In this document: positions 34,385-46,199 of the stretch, one piece after another
How positions within the stretch are numbered: position 1 is the stretch's first letter
Layout: each line of letters begins with the position of its first letter
Source: Pleurodeles waltl
Lineage: Eukaryota > Chordata > Amphibia > Caudata > Salamandridae
DNA: 64,000 nt
Reading direction: 5' to 3'
Assembly (NCBI RefSeq): GCF_031143425.1
Contig: NC_090437.1
Location: 847,925,978 to 847,989,977, forward strand
Translations under genes and position numbers: made by a program
Notes under the pieces: generated by a model
Told to the model about the DNA's origin: nothing
The model's database searches: none
What the model saw: the letters and a program-made list of their open reading frames with translations, nothing else

Positions 34385-36198
34385 ATATCACCGTTACCTC
34401 CCTTACCTCTACCTACATGTTAAGCCTTCATTTTTTTAAAATGGAATAGAAAATAATGTCATTTAAAAGATATGTATATACTTAATAGTACAGAAAAGTA
34501 CAATGTGGTAAAGAATGTGTGATAAAGTTTACAACCTATACTATGTACTTACCTGAATGGTACTCACCTGTGTGGAAAAGGCTGCCTGTGTAGTAAAGGA
34601 TGCTTGGTAAAGGCTGTTTACCACTGCCAGGCCACTCTGTTTTTAATAAGCACTTTTGAGCCCCTACCCGCTTATCTGTTGCACTTTCACCCAGCTCGTT
34701 TCCATCATTTCAATTTTTTAATAATATTTTTGTCAGGGCCCAACATCTGCTGGCTGCTCTTTTATTATAATATGTTTATGACACATCTAATTATATTTAC
34801 TTGTTTAATTACTGCACTAAGCGGCATACACCATTTTGGACTGCTAAATAAAAGAATTAATGGCCATGTCATGCCATGTGCATGCTGTTGGGATGGAAAA
34901 GTGCCTTTCATGGTAACAGGCATGTACCCCTTCCTTCAGTGCTCCAACTGTGGTGATATCTGGATCCCTGGTAACAATTTTTGGTCATGAGCGAACGTGG
35001 GTCATGTGTGTGCCCTATGACCTAGTCCTGTCTCGTAGACTGCAGTCTCCTTAGTCCTGGATAGGCGACCAAAACATTAACCTAAAGTATTGGAAGGCTA
35101 CTGCCTTCACAGGAAGTTAAGTAGCACAAGCGTGGTGGTGGTAGCATATCATGTTTTTAATTTTTAAGTGATCACTAGTGTGAACAGAACTCTTGTTACT
35201 TGTGTCTCAGGAGTGGTACCTTCTGGTCCATTCTGTAAAGTTCCATTGCTGTGTGTATAACTCATCCTTGGCCTCCATTGGATTGTGTTCAGTGCTGTGA
35301 TTTATGTGTGCCTGTGGAAAGGTACAGTTCATTAGAAGATAGTGTGCACAGATATGTGTGAATACTGGGATTTATGTGTGCCTGTCGTATAGAACCATGC
35401 ATCAGAAAATAGAGCATATGTTTATGGGTACTTGTGGAGCCACATGTGGGCCTGTGGGCTAGTACTGTATATAGGAGATAGCATGCTGTATTGTGTGAGT
35501 GCACTCAGAAGTATGGATGCTCATGCAAGAGTACAGTACATTGGAGGCTCCAAACTGTGTGTGTGTATCTATGTGTGTGCATGCAGTGGTGTGTGCATGC
35601 AATGGAAAACACGTATGAAAGACACTAGATTCCATGTGGAAGGACCAGGGCTTGTTGGAGGAGCAGGGAAACATAGAGGTTTCCCCCGGACAGATTTGTG
35701 GATTGTTGCATTCCTGAGAGCTGGGTGCAACACACATTACAGAAAGGAACAGCCAGGTTCTTTGTTGCACATTGATAGGGGCTCTTTGATTCTGGAAAGA
35801 GATCACGGGTCAGAGGTGCCTGAGTACATCTGAGGACGTAGATGGGGTTGATAAGAGAATCATAAAGAGTAGGGCTAGAGCCCTTTGGTAGCCTTTTGAT
35901 ACATATATCACTGAGGCTAACATCCAGGTGTGAACCTCTAATCACCCCCATGGCTTGTATTTGGGGCTATAAAGACTGAAGACTGCCCTGTCGCGATAGC
36001 CTGCTCTCTGGAGGAGAGCTTCAAAATGGGCAACCCCATTAACACAAATTACAAAAACATACACTAACTTACAAGTGTGTCTGGAAATGGGTCATAAAAG
36101 GGGAGATTGATACTCTCAAATTGTCAGACTAAAGCTGCATGTCAGCATCCAGAAGCTCAGTCTGCGTTTTGCCTGTTGCAAGCATGTCTGGCGACTAA
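34161..36198. other. No gene recognised; (TA)n at 34359-34384
   Basis: The longest plus frame (34604-34990, 128 residues) contains hydrophobic stretches and a CACCWDG/CSNCGD pair, but no family that I can name and no upstream or downstream support. A TG-rich tract runs from 35300 to 35600. I do not call a gene. Confidence 0.45.
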
Positions 36199-36801
36199 GA
36201 GCCTCATTTTGAGTTTGGCGGGCGGTGGATTTTGCCCGCCAAACTCTTTAGGATGGAAAACCGCTAAACCTGCTTTCTGCCCTCTGGCCCTATTATGAGT
36301 TTTCAGCTGGACCAGCAGACGGAAACAGCATTTCCGCCCACTGGCCAAGCTGAAAACTCACCACAACATTGACGCTGGCTCACAATCGAGCAGAAGGAAA
36401 TGTTGTGGTGCATTGGGTGCAACAGCACCCATCGTGCTTTTCACTGCCTGTAATTCAGGCAGTGAAAAGCGCAATGGGGCTGTCAACTGAGGCCTCTGTA
36501 CTGCACATGCCAAGTGCATGGGTAGTGAGGGGGCCCCATGGGGCCCCCTGCACCACTTCTCCACCAGCCATTGCATGAAGGTGGGATCACCATGAAAAAG
36601 CTGGCGGAGAGGGGACTCATAATCCCCAGGGCAGCGCTGCCCTGGTGGATTAAGACCGCTGGCAACCTCGTGGTGCCGGTGGTCGGACCATGGTGGCTCC
36701 GCCAAGGTTGTAATGTGGAGGTCGGACTGGAGCTTTGTCGGTGGTCAGACCTCCACCATGAGGCAGGCGGTCCCAGGACCGCCAGACTCGCAATGAGGTC
36801 C
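36199..36801. mobile_element. 603-bp hairpin-chain MITE, TSD TAA
   Basis: The left end GAGCCTCATTTTGAGTTTGG is mirrored at the right (complement GGACCTCATTGCGAGTCTGG). TAA flanks it exactly at 36196-36198 and 36802-36804, as PIF/Harbinger elements prefer. Palindromes follow each other: AGTTTGGCGGGC near 36212, CTTTTCACTGCCTG near 36437 and GGGGCCCCATGGGGCCCC at 36530-36547. No coding capacity. Confidence 0.8.
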
Positions 36802-36804
36802 TAA

Positions 36805-38412
36805 GGGTCTATCAATCTCCCATGCCAGGTGAGAGAACATCACCCAGGAGAATCAAGAAAACTCACCTGAAACCTGGAGCACCAGCTTCTGCCTGACCAA
36901 AGACCAGTGAGCCCTGTGAGGAGAAGGAGATTGCCTGGAGGCAGCAAGATCCAGAGGGATCCAGGGAGTGAATTGTGAAATTTTTGTCCATCAGGAACAG
37001 GGTCAAATACATGTGTGCGCTGTGCAACTCACCATATGCCAGGTGGGGGAACAGAGAGGACTAGACTACCCACTGATTGGGTCATCTACCAGTGTGCCTT
37101 ATGCGATCCCCTGATGCCACTAGAGAGCCACTGCTGAGAGAAAGGGTCATGGCTCCAGTGCCCTGCTGCCATGAAGAGAGGTGCGTTACCCCTGGTAATT
37201 TTGGGACCCAAAGAAGGCAGTCACCTTATTGATGCTACTAAGTAATCGCCACATGCTAGGAGTTGGTCACCAAGAATAAGGGTCATCACCCTGTGTACAC
37301 TGTGAAGACCCCTTGCACATCAGGAGAGGGTAGTAGTCCAGGAGGAGGGCTGTCACCTTAGAACAGCATGCAGTAGCTTTTGGCCCGCAGAGTTAGAACC
37401 AAGTTTCACCTGCTGAGTTTGGAGCACCCAAGATGCTCTCCCGAGCAGAGAAGCAGGCTTACTTCAAGATTAGAGAAGCACTGTGAAGGTCTGCCATCAC
37501 AGTGGTTGATTCCAGAGGTCTGCCCACCAACAGACTGGACTCACATGCCTATCTTTTTATGTGCAGAGTTCTCTGCCTCGACTACAGAGTCTCCTGACAG
37601 GTAAACTTACTAGTAAATTGCAGTTTTGTGAATACTGAAAAAGACTAAACTTACACAAATGAGTAATTTTACCTTTGTGGCTCAGGCCCAAGGACGTTTG
37701 TTAAAACCCTTGTAGAACTTCTAAGATTTGAACTAACTAGCGGGCTTAGCTTGAATGTCACACTAGTATTTGACTGTTCAATAATAATTTAGTGAGGTTA
37801 CTGGGCGTATTTTTAGTTGTGAGTCTATGCTCACTTACACCTACCTTTTCCCTGAGAAGCCTTTGACTGGTCATCCTGCCACTGAGAGTCAGGTGTTGAA
37901 GGGGTACTGGACCCAGCTGCTCAGAGCCCATAGTAAGCTGGGTCTGGGGCCATCTGGATTAAAAGGCCTCAACTACCACAGTTAGGGCCACTAGCTCTTG
38001 CATGCCCAAGACAGTCTGAAAGGGGTTATGACACATAAGCACATGTGCGGATGCATGCATGCGCATACATCATCACGCTGGACCGCCATTTTGGCATGAT
38101 GCATATGTGTGCATGTACACCAATGTATTTGTCATATGCTATTTTTTATTTTTATTGGTTGCTGATGCTGCAACGCATTGGCACACAAAATTACTTTCAT
38201 CTGAGGATGTGGAGCGTCTGCACAAAACTTTGACAAAGCTAATAGGTGGCAGTGATTAGACCTATGGTTCGCCAGTCCTTGTTTACATTTGGCTGTCCTT
38301 CTAACTTAAACAGATTTGTATGCTGTGTGAAATTCCACACAGGGGGAACAGGCACCCTAACAAAGTTGCAGAACAGGTGCAACTGTATGCTAGGAAACAT
38401 GCAGCAGATAAT
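36805..38412. other. No gene; MITE remnant at about 37540-37689
   Basis: The block from 37545 to 37689 (TATCTTTTTATGTGCAGAGT, then TTACTAGTAAATTGCA, ending CTCAGGCCC) matches the right half of the MITE at 56453. Its left end is missing. The remainder shows nothing I can assign. Confidence 0.5.
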
Positions 38413-38601
38413 GGGCCTCATTACAACCCTGGCAGTTGGTGATAAAGTGATGGTAATACTTCCAACAGGCTGGCGGTAAGTACTGCCAAATTATGATCAT
38501 GGCGGAAAGAGCTCAGATAGACCGACACTTTACCACACCGACCGCCAGGGTGGAAACAACAGCCACCACAGCGGTAGCCGCCTATAGCCAGACATAAGAC
38601 A

Positions 38602-38841
38602 ATGCTCCGCCCACTGTATTATGACAACCCAATCCGCCACCTTTTCCTGGGCAGTACCAACAACATCAAAAGCCTGGCAGAAACTGAGCTCAGAAGGGAA
38701 AGGACTCACCATTGGAGACATAGGGAAGAACCACTCCACCATGGAGCCCAAGCTGCAAATATTTCCGATGATATTTTACGTCCTGCTCCACCACAAACAC
38801 CAACGACGGCGGAGACGACCACGGTGACTACAGCCGCCTAG
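38602..38841 (+). CDS. Small inward frame, left end of the composite; function unknown
   Basis: This 79-residue frame shares GSTNNIKSLAET, the RHRE block and the final TVTTAA with the frame at 53197-53469 on the other strand at the opposite end. Two diverged copies keep both the reading frame and the same last codons, which suggests past coding, perhaps an exon of a transposon protein. No domain is recognised. It could also be chance retention in an inverted repeat. Confidence 0.35.
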   Translation: MLRPLYYDNPIRHLFLGSTNNIKSLAETELRRERTHHWRHREEPLHHGAQAANISDDILRPAPPQTPTTAETTTVTTAA

Positions 38842-39229
38842 CACACAGGGGGGTGGGGGGAAGAGAGTGACACACACACACGCTCAACACACCCCCACCC
38901 CCAACACCATACACACAACCATATGCAGTAAAGAAACATATTTACCATGTACCACTCGGGAATAATGCAAGGACAACACGAATAGATGAAAGTGAGTGTT
39001 ACAATATAAATACAGTAAAATTACGAACATCCAATGTAAAAGTATATACATATGTACAATTCAAAGGACACTGCTGAGTCCTCAATGTGCGTGGGCCACA
39101 GGGCCACATGACAAAGTCCAAGGCCCCACTTGTCTCCTGCAACAACACAGAGAGAACACTGAAGGGGCATTCTTTGGAAAATAGACAGGCACCTCAAGGG
39201 GGTGGGGAATGGGGGGCACCTCAGCCGAC

Positions 39230-40172
39230 AGATGGAACAACACCACTGGTCCTGGAGGGGGAAACATGCCCATTTCTCTGTCCTGGGGAGTGCAAGGCCA
39301 CAGTCTGTCAAGCGGGTGACTTACCCACTGGTTCTGGAGGGGGCATCATGCCCTGTGCTCTTCATCCTGGGGAGGATGGGGTGAGTGGGTGTCTTCCTCA
39401 CTGGATCCGGAGGGGGCATCGCGCCCTGTGCTCTTCATCCTGGGGAGGATGTGGTGAGTGGTGGCTTCCCCACTGGTTCTGGAGGGGGATTCGTGCCCCG
39501 TCATGCAGATCTTGGGGAGTTCAAGGTGATAAGTCTCTCAGCTGGGTGTCATACCCACAGGATTTGCAGGGGGCAGGCTGCACAACAGCCCATGGAGGCA
39601 GGTCTACAGAATGTCCGGTGGTGGTGATGGCTACTCAGTGGTGGCAGTGGTGCTGCTGCTGCTGCTTCTGGTAGTGGTGGTTGGAGGCTCCAGCCCATCC
39701 CCTGCAGCCTTGGATGGCTGCCCACTGGTGGTGGTGGTGCTGCTGCTGGTGGTTGTAGGGGGAGGCTCCAGCTCATCCCCAACACTCTCGGATGGCTGCC
39801 CACTGCTGGTGGTGGTGCTGCTGCTGCTGGTAGTGGTGGTGGGAGGCTCCAGCCCATCCCCTGCAGCCTCGGACAGCTGCCCACTGCTGGTGGTGGTGGT
39901 GCTGGTGGTTGTGGGGTGAAGCTCCAGACAATCCCCTGCAGCCTCGGACTGCTGCACAACCATGGTTGGTGGTGGGGGCTCCGACTGAGTCCCAGCACCA
40001 GGCCCCTTGTCCTTCCTGCCTGCTGGTGCAGACCCCTTGCCCTTCCTGGCAGCATCTGGGGATGGCTCCTTGCCCTTCCTGGCAGCAGCTGGGGAGGGCG
40101 CTCCTTGCCCTTCAGGGCAGCAGCTTGGGATGACTTCGTGCCCTTCCTGGCAGCAGCCGGGGAGAGCTCCTT
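39230..40172 (-). pseudogene. Low-complexity frames of the left arm (P/T/S- and KGK-rich)
   Basis: Minus frames at 39631-40188 hold RKGK repeats and then three units of SEAAGDGLEPP plus T/S runs (unit about 81-84 bp). Nearer the end lie ~80-bp units with CCACTGGTTCTGGAGGGGG (39320-39500). The KGK part is the counterpart of the 52021 frame in the other arm. Gypsy element 2 interrupts the frame after 40172 and it picks up again at 47406 (RGGKGSRTPG, ERKGKD). The biased sequence may be translated repeat rather than a folded protein. Confidence 0.4.
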
Positions 40173-41373
40173 TGTCAGGATACTTCAATTTGATTTCCTC
40201 AGAAGCAGAAGATAACTCCTCAGTCCCGACCCGAGCTACTCACAACGAATATTAATCCTTCATGCTGAGTACCCCGGAGGGGGAAAGGGGAATGGGATGG
40301 TAGAGAGACTGCCACAGAGATGATGAACGCCAGTACTCAGTCTGCCTCTTCACATCTAAGATTGGATACAGCACCCTGAGTTCTCTGTAGCCTTGCTTCT
40401 CTCTATAAATGATAGCTCTTCTTAAAAAATGCTTATTACTGATTCTGGAAGAACTTCTCAACCTTTGTTAGAGATTGGTTTTATGTTGCTATATATATAG
40501 TTGGTGATAATGCGTTCTTCAAATCAGCTGATGTTATTTAATTTCTCCTGTCTTATTGTGACTTCAGTCAATACTTGTATTTGTAAATGCTTGTTTATTA
40601 AAGTTCGTTTCTCCTTTCTTACTTCGACATTTGTTGATAACTTGTATTTGTAAATGCTTGTTTATTACAGTTAGTTTCTCCTTCCTTACTTCGACATCTG
40701 TTGATAACTTGTAGTTGTAAATGCTTGTTTATTTAAGTTTGTTTCTCTTTTAAACTCTATTTTGGTTTATTACCATTGAATTTGTAAATGCTTATTTGTT
40801 AACAGTTCGTTTCTCCTTTAAACTTGGCCTTTGTTTATAACCTTGACATTTGTAGATACTTGCTCTATTAAAGTTCGTTTTTTCTTTGACTTTAATATCT
40901 TAAACAAGAACCTTGTAAACATAAGGTTAATTCATACATTAACTCTGTAGCCTTGCCGACTTCCACGGGAACGGTCTACTATCAAACTCTTCGAATAAAC
41001 CTTGACAATATTTATCCGTTTTCTGTAATATAATCTTCAAATGTAATTTTACCTGACAGGAGTTTCTGTTCTGAAGCGCGCTCCCTCTCCACACAGCTGA
41101 TTCCTGTCAGACCTCAGTTGAAGTGCAAGGCTTCCAGCTGGAGAGCTCGTAACCTAGCAACCAACCGATTGCAAGACTAGAACTGTAACTAACCTTCAGG
41201 ACTCACAGCGGCCATCTTGGATCTTCTCTTCTTGATTCTTCCTTTGAAATAAGCGCAAGATTACTCTGCAAACCTGCTTCCAGTTTGGGCTTTGCTGTCT
41301 CCACTGAGGATATCTCTTTGCTTTTCTCATGCACTTCTTTGATTTGACTTGGCAAGTTTGTGTGGTCATGACA
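40173..41373 (-). repeat. 3' LTR of gypsy element 2
   Basis: The copy begins TGTCAGG and ends TGACA as read on the plus strand; its partner is 46200-47405. By eye I count about twenty differences over 1.2 kb, including a TATATA length change. The 5-bp target duplication TCCTT lies at 40168-40172 and 47406-47410. Inside are about five tandem units of roughly 67 bp (40571-40905) with TTTGTAAATGCTTGTTTATT. The minus-strand pol frame reads 178 bases into it. Confidence 0.93.
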
Positions 41374-41804
41374 GTACTCCCCCTCAAGGAAGAGTTCTCC
41401 AATTTAGGTTTGCTTGGGTAGGTTCTATGAAAGTTTCTCACTAATCTTGAAGCATGTACATACTCGTGCGGCTCCCAGGATCGTTCCTCTGGACCATAAC
41501 CTTTCCAATCAATTAGATAATAAAGCTGGCCATTACGGATTTTGGAATCTAAGATTTGATTGACCTCATACTCTTCTGCAGAGCTGATCTGGATAGGAAT
41601 TGGAGGGGAGTTTTGACGTAAATTTGGAGGACTGTTCTTTAACAAGGAGACATGGAAAACAGGATGTATCTTTAGATGAGCTGTCAACTGCAATTTAACT
41701 GCCACTGGATTGATCATCTTGTCAACTTTGAATGGGCCTATAAATCATGGCTGAAATTTGCGATTTCCTTTGAGATGTAAATGACGAGTGGATAACCAAA
41801 CTTT

Positions 41805-41994
41805 GGGGGTTATTCTAACTTTGGAGGAGGTGTTAATCCGTCCCAAAAGTGACGGAAAAGTGACAGATTTACCACCAGCCGTATTACGAGTCCATTATAT
41901 CCTATGGAACTCGTAATACGGCTGGTGGTATATCCGTCACTTTACCATCACTTTTGGGACAGATTAACACTCCTCCAAAGTTAGAATAACCCCC
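41805..41994. mobile_element. 190-bp foldback MITE in the integrase gene, TSD TTT
   Basis: Arms start GGGGGTTATTCTAACTTTGG and continue through GTCCCAAAAGTGA; the centre is CGTATTACGAGT and its inverse. TTT flanks it at 41802-41804 and 41995-41997. The arms are the same family as 42717 but diverged, so the two came from different source copies. Confidence 0.9.
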
Positions 41995-42716
41995 TTTGTC
42001 TCCTTTCGAATAAATGGGTCTCTCTCTTCTTTTTCTATCAGCCTGAGTCTTATATGAGTCTTTTGCTTGAATTATGTTTTTTCTAGCCCTAACTAATGTG
42101 GTCTGCAAATCCCTCACCATCTCTTCTACTGCAGGCACTGAATCATCTTCTTTACCCAACATTACATTAGGATGTTTACCATGGTTCAGATAAAAGGGGG
42201 TGAACCCAGTGGTGGAATGAACAGCATTACTGTAAGCAAATTCAGCTGCCCACATCAACTCGGGCCATTCCTTCTCTTTATCGAATAAATTGAGTCTTAA
42301 ATACTGTTCTAACTCTTGATTCACTCTCTCTGTTTGCCCATCGGTTTCAGGATGGTAACTGGTAGAGTAACGAGAATCAATTCCTAATCTTTTACTAAAG
42401 GCCTTCCAAAAGCGAGAAACAAATTGGGACCCCCTGTCTGAAACTAGAATTTTTGGGATACCATGGGCGCGTACTATGTGTTGTGCAAACAACTGTGCAA
42501 CCTGTGGGGCTCGAGGGATTTCTTTCACAGGAATGAAAAGCGCCATTTTAGTGAAAGTGTCTACAAAAACTAGGATAGGGTTGAAACCTTGGCTACCAGG
42601 GAGGTCCACTATAAGATCCATAGTAACAGTATGCCAGTGGGCAAAGGTCTTAACAGACCTTGTGAAGCTGTTATATTTGATTTCCCTCTTTGACATTTGT
42701 CACAAGTTGACACATA

Positions 42717-42887
42717 GGGCCTGATTCTAACTTTGGAGGACGGTGTTAAACCGTCCCAAAAGTGGCGGATATACCACCTACCGTATTACGAGTTCCATAG
42801 GATATAATGGACTCGTAATACGGTCGGTGGTATATCCGCCACTTTTGGGACGGTTTAACACCGTCCTCCAAAGTTAGAATCAGGCCC
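42717..42887. mobile_element. 171-bp foldback MITE in the integrase gene, TSD ATA
   Basis: Almost the whole element is one palindrome with arms of about 80 bp starting GGGCCTGATTCTAACTTTGG. ATA flanks it at 42714-42716 and 42888-42890. The arms are nearly identical, so insertion is recent relative to the host retrotransposon. Confidence 0.92.
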
Positions 42888-45158
42888 ATATTGTCTTATC
42901 TGAGTTTTCATTTTTGGCCACCAAAATTCTCATTGCATTAGATTTTGAGTCTTTTGAATTCAGTTGTGTCCAGCCAATTGATCGTCATGATAAGCCTGAA
43001 GAATTTTTTCTTGCAGCTCCACAGTCGGAACATACAGTGCACCTTTAAAGTAAGGCAAACCTTTTTTGATTTCTCTTCCTTGGCCTTCTTTGGACCACTT
43101 CAGCATTCCTTCGAATGTTAAGTTTTCTTGAATTTCTTTGGTTAAATTTTCATACAATATGGCAGATATGAACTTCTCTTGTGGAATAATCAATTCTTTT
43201 TCTGGAGGCTCTTTAACTGCACCGGTATCAATTCGAGATAGAGCATCTGCCTTCCCATTTACTTTTCCTGGTCTGAAAGTGATAACAAAATCAAAGTCTG
43301 CAAAATATAGGGACCAACGCAGTTGTCTAGCTGTTAGAGTTCGAGCTGATTTTAAATACTGTAAATTTCAGTGGTCCGTGTAAACGGTCACTTTATGCTT
43401 AGCTCCCAAAATGTAATGCCTCCACTCACGAAAAGTTTCTTTGACTGCCAATGGCTCCTTATCCGCAATTGAATAATTTATCTCTGGTGGTGTTAATTTT
43501 CGAGAGAAATAGGCCAGTGGATGTAATTGACCTGTATCTTTATGACGCTGTGAAAGGATACCTCCTATGGCAACATCTGAAGCATCTGCCTCTACATAAT
43601 ATGGCTCATCTGGATTGGGGTGGAGCAAGATTGGAGCTGAGACGAAGGAATTCTTCAAAAAATTAAAATCATTTTCAGCTTCTTTTGTCCACTCAAACTT
43701 CACTCCTTTCTTCAACAATCGAGTAATGGGTGTAACTGTTTGAGAAAAATTGGATGTGAATCTTCGATAAAAATTAGCGAACCCCAAGAAACTCTGGATC
43801 TCTTTAACATTGCAAGGAGAAGGCCAATGTTGCACTGTCTTTATCTTGGCAGGATCCATACTATCTCCTTCTGGTGACAAAATGAATCCTAAGAACTCAA
43901 CTCATTCCACATGAAATGCACACTTCTCCAATTTTACATAGAGATGGTTTTCTTGCAACCTTGTGAGGATGGATTGAACATGGGAAATGTGCTCCTGTAG
44001 ATTGTCGGAAAAGATTAAAATGTCATCTATATAAACCACAGCAATCCGGTCGAGGAATTCTCGTAATATATCATTAATGAAATGCTGGAAGGCAGCGGGA
44101 GCATTGCATAACCCATAAGGCATCACTTGATATTCAAATACTCCGTATTGAGTCCAAAAAGCGGTTTTCCATTCATCCCCTGAAGCCACTCGAATGAAAT
44201 GATATGCTCCTCGCAGGTCCAATTTGGTGTAGATTCTAGCATTCTTTACTTGATCTAATAAAAACTGACACTAAAGGCAGTGGGTATCGATTCTTGATGG
44301 TAACCTGATTGAGGGCTCGAAAATCAATGCAAGTTCGAAGACTCCCATCCTTCTTTGGTATGAAAAATAGTGGGGATGACACTGGAGATTCAGAAGGACG
44401 AATAAAACCATTAGCAAGATATTGATCCAAATACTCCTTTAAATGTTGATTCTCTGCTTCGGTCAATGCGTATATTCTGCTACATGGCAATATCGCACCT
44501 GGCTCCAGTTCAATTTTGCAGTCGTAGGGTCGATGTGGTGGCAATTTCTTAGCCTCCTTTTCATCAAAAACGGCGACTAAATCCTCATATTCTTTTGGGA
44601 TTTCTGCTGTCTTTAGTGCACAGATCATTGAAGAGTGTGATGATAAACAGGCCACTTGGGACTTGGTGGACATTTCCACTCCATCATGAAAGCAATTCTC
44701 TTTGCAGTAAGAGGAATTCATCTTGATCGTTCTTTTGCTCCAATCAATTTGTGGATTATGTTCTGTAAGCCAGGGCAGACCCAAAATGAGTTGAAATTGT
44801 GGAGCATCTATCAAATTAAAGATTATCTGCTCCTGATGTCCACCAAAACCTTGCATCTGAATTGCTTCGGTCTCATGGGAAATGGGTCCTGAAGAAAGAT
44901 TGGTTCCATCCACAGCTCTTACTACTTCCAAAGTAGATTTCTTGATAAATCGAATACCCATTTTACAAGCGTATTTGATATCACAGAAGTTGCCAGTAGC
45001 TCCAGAGTCTATCATAACTGAGATCTCTTGAATTTCCTTCTCAAGGGTCTTAACTGATACTGTTTGTACCAAATGTGGAGCTGTGGTTTGTAAGGTATTC
45101 ACCACTCGTTGATCTAAAGGAGTTGTCTTGGGTTCTGCTTTCATCAGGGCAACTCCCT

Positions 45159-46142
45159 CTACTGATGAAGCTGGCCTTTTACCGACTGAAGAGCTTTGGG
45201 TTTCTTGGGACAGTTTTTAACAAAATGCCCAGATGCACCGCAATATAAACATAGTTGATTCACTCTTCTTTTCTCTTTTTCTTCCTTAGATAAAGGACCT
45301 CGGATGGAACCAATTTGCATTGGTTCTTCTATCGTTATCCCTTCTCCGGCTCTCGTATGATCATTTCTTACATGATCAATTCTCAGGGGAAATGGTCGAT
45401 ACTCTCTTCTCTTTTCTGCTCTTCGTTCAGTTAACCGGTGGTCAATCTGTAACACAAGATCAATTAACTCCGAAATTTCGGTGGAACTATTTGGAACTTG
45501 TGCTAAGGCATCTTTCAATTCATCTCTCAGTCCACAATAAAATATGGCGGCTCTTTTTGACTCCGGCCAGGCAGTCTCTACAATGAGTTTATTAAAATGA
45601 GCCAGATAGGCTACTAGATCTTTATTACCTTGCCTGATTTCCAGTAGTTCATTGTCAGTGGCTTGAGCTGCAGTTCGCCGATCAAATATTCTTAAGAACT
45701 CTTCCTTGAAATTTTGGAAATTATATAAAACAGGATCATTTCTGGAAATTATTGGCATGGACCATGCGGCCGCAGCTCCTGTCAGATAAGACAATATAAA
45801 TGCCACTTTGGACTGGTCTTCGGAAAAAATGACTGGTCTACATAAAAAATGCAATGAGCATTGGGTCAGAAAAATCTGCGCCTTATTTGGATCCCCACCG
45901 AAGCGCTCGGGTTGAGCCAAAGGAATAATAGGGGAAACCGCATGAATTACTTGAGTGGATATACCTGCAGACTGTGAAGGGCTAGGGATTTGTGAAAACA
46001 CAGATTCATTTGATTTAGCGGTGTTCCCTAACTCATTTATTCGCTGTTTTATTTGGACTGTTTCTTCTATGGTGTTATTTAATTGTTTCTGTAACCCTTC
46101 CAAAATGGTGGCTAATGCTTTTATATCAATTCCTTCTGCCAT
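45159..46142 (-). CDS. gag: Gag of gypsy element 2
   Basis: An intact 327-residue frame on the minus strand starting [11 protein letters not shown], just after the leader. The N-terminus is a likely coiled coil (about residues 10-45, L/I heptads with QKQLNN and IKQRINEL). The capsid domain follows (FGGDPNKA near residue 80; [12 protein letters not shown]). The C-terminus has one CCHC knuckle at C298, C301, H306, C311. It packages element RNA. The frame ends shortly before pol (45144). Of this element's genes only this one is open throughout. Confidence 0.9.
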   Translation of the reverse strand: MAEGIDIKALATILEGLQKQLNNTIEETVQIKQRINELGNTAKSNESVFSQIPSPSQSAGISTQVIHAVSPIIPLAQPERFGGDPNKAQIFLTQCSLHFLCRPVIFSEDQSKVAFILSYLTGAAAAWSMPIISRNDPVLYNFQNFKEEFLRIFDRRTAAQATDNELLEIRQGNKDLVAYLAHFNKLIVETAWPESKRAAIFYCGLRDELKDALAQVPNSSTEISELIDLVLQIDHRLTERRAEKRREYRPFPLRIDHVRNDHTRAGEGITIEEPMQIGSIRGPLSKEEKEKRRVNQLCLYCGASGHFVKNCPKKPKALQSVKGQLHQ

Positions 46143-46188
46143 TCTGCTGAGGAGGAAATCTGTTTTTTTCCCTAAAATTAGGGTGATG

Positions 46189-46199
46189 GCACTTCAATC
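46189..46199 (-). promoter_or_regulatory. Primer-binding site of element 2, self-priming type
   Basis: On the minus strand the LTR end TGACA is followed by GA and TTGAAGTGC (46197-46189). The LTR contains GCACTTCAA on the same strand (47158-47150), a perfect nine-base complement. There is no TGG for a tRNA primer. Position and the 2-nt gap equal those of element 1, with a different nonamer. Confidence 0.6.

Larger units (their letters stand above)
41374..45144 (-). pseudogene. pol: Broken pol of gypsy element 2: protease to chromodomain
   Basis: Minus strand, in order: protease with MIDSGATG (near 45017); start of RT (44500-44270); frameshift near 44270; RT palm 44222-43902 with YIDD; in-frame TGA at 43902; RNase H 43880-43368 with EADAS and TDH; in-frame TGA at about 43366; integrase zinc region ending GHN-stop near 42960; a MITE at 42717; integrase core 42696-41902 (MDL, SDRG, GQTER as D, D, E); a second MITE at 41805; and the chromodomain (DWKGY near 41500). 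The gene is thus split by two insertions and several point lesions. It is homologous to pol of element 1 but a different family. Confidence 0.9.

Noticed and set aside
34604..34990. 128-residue hydrophobic frame as a membrane protein gene
   Set aside because: No family pattern, no promoter or splice support, and AT-rich surroundings make it a likely chance frame.
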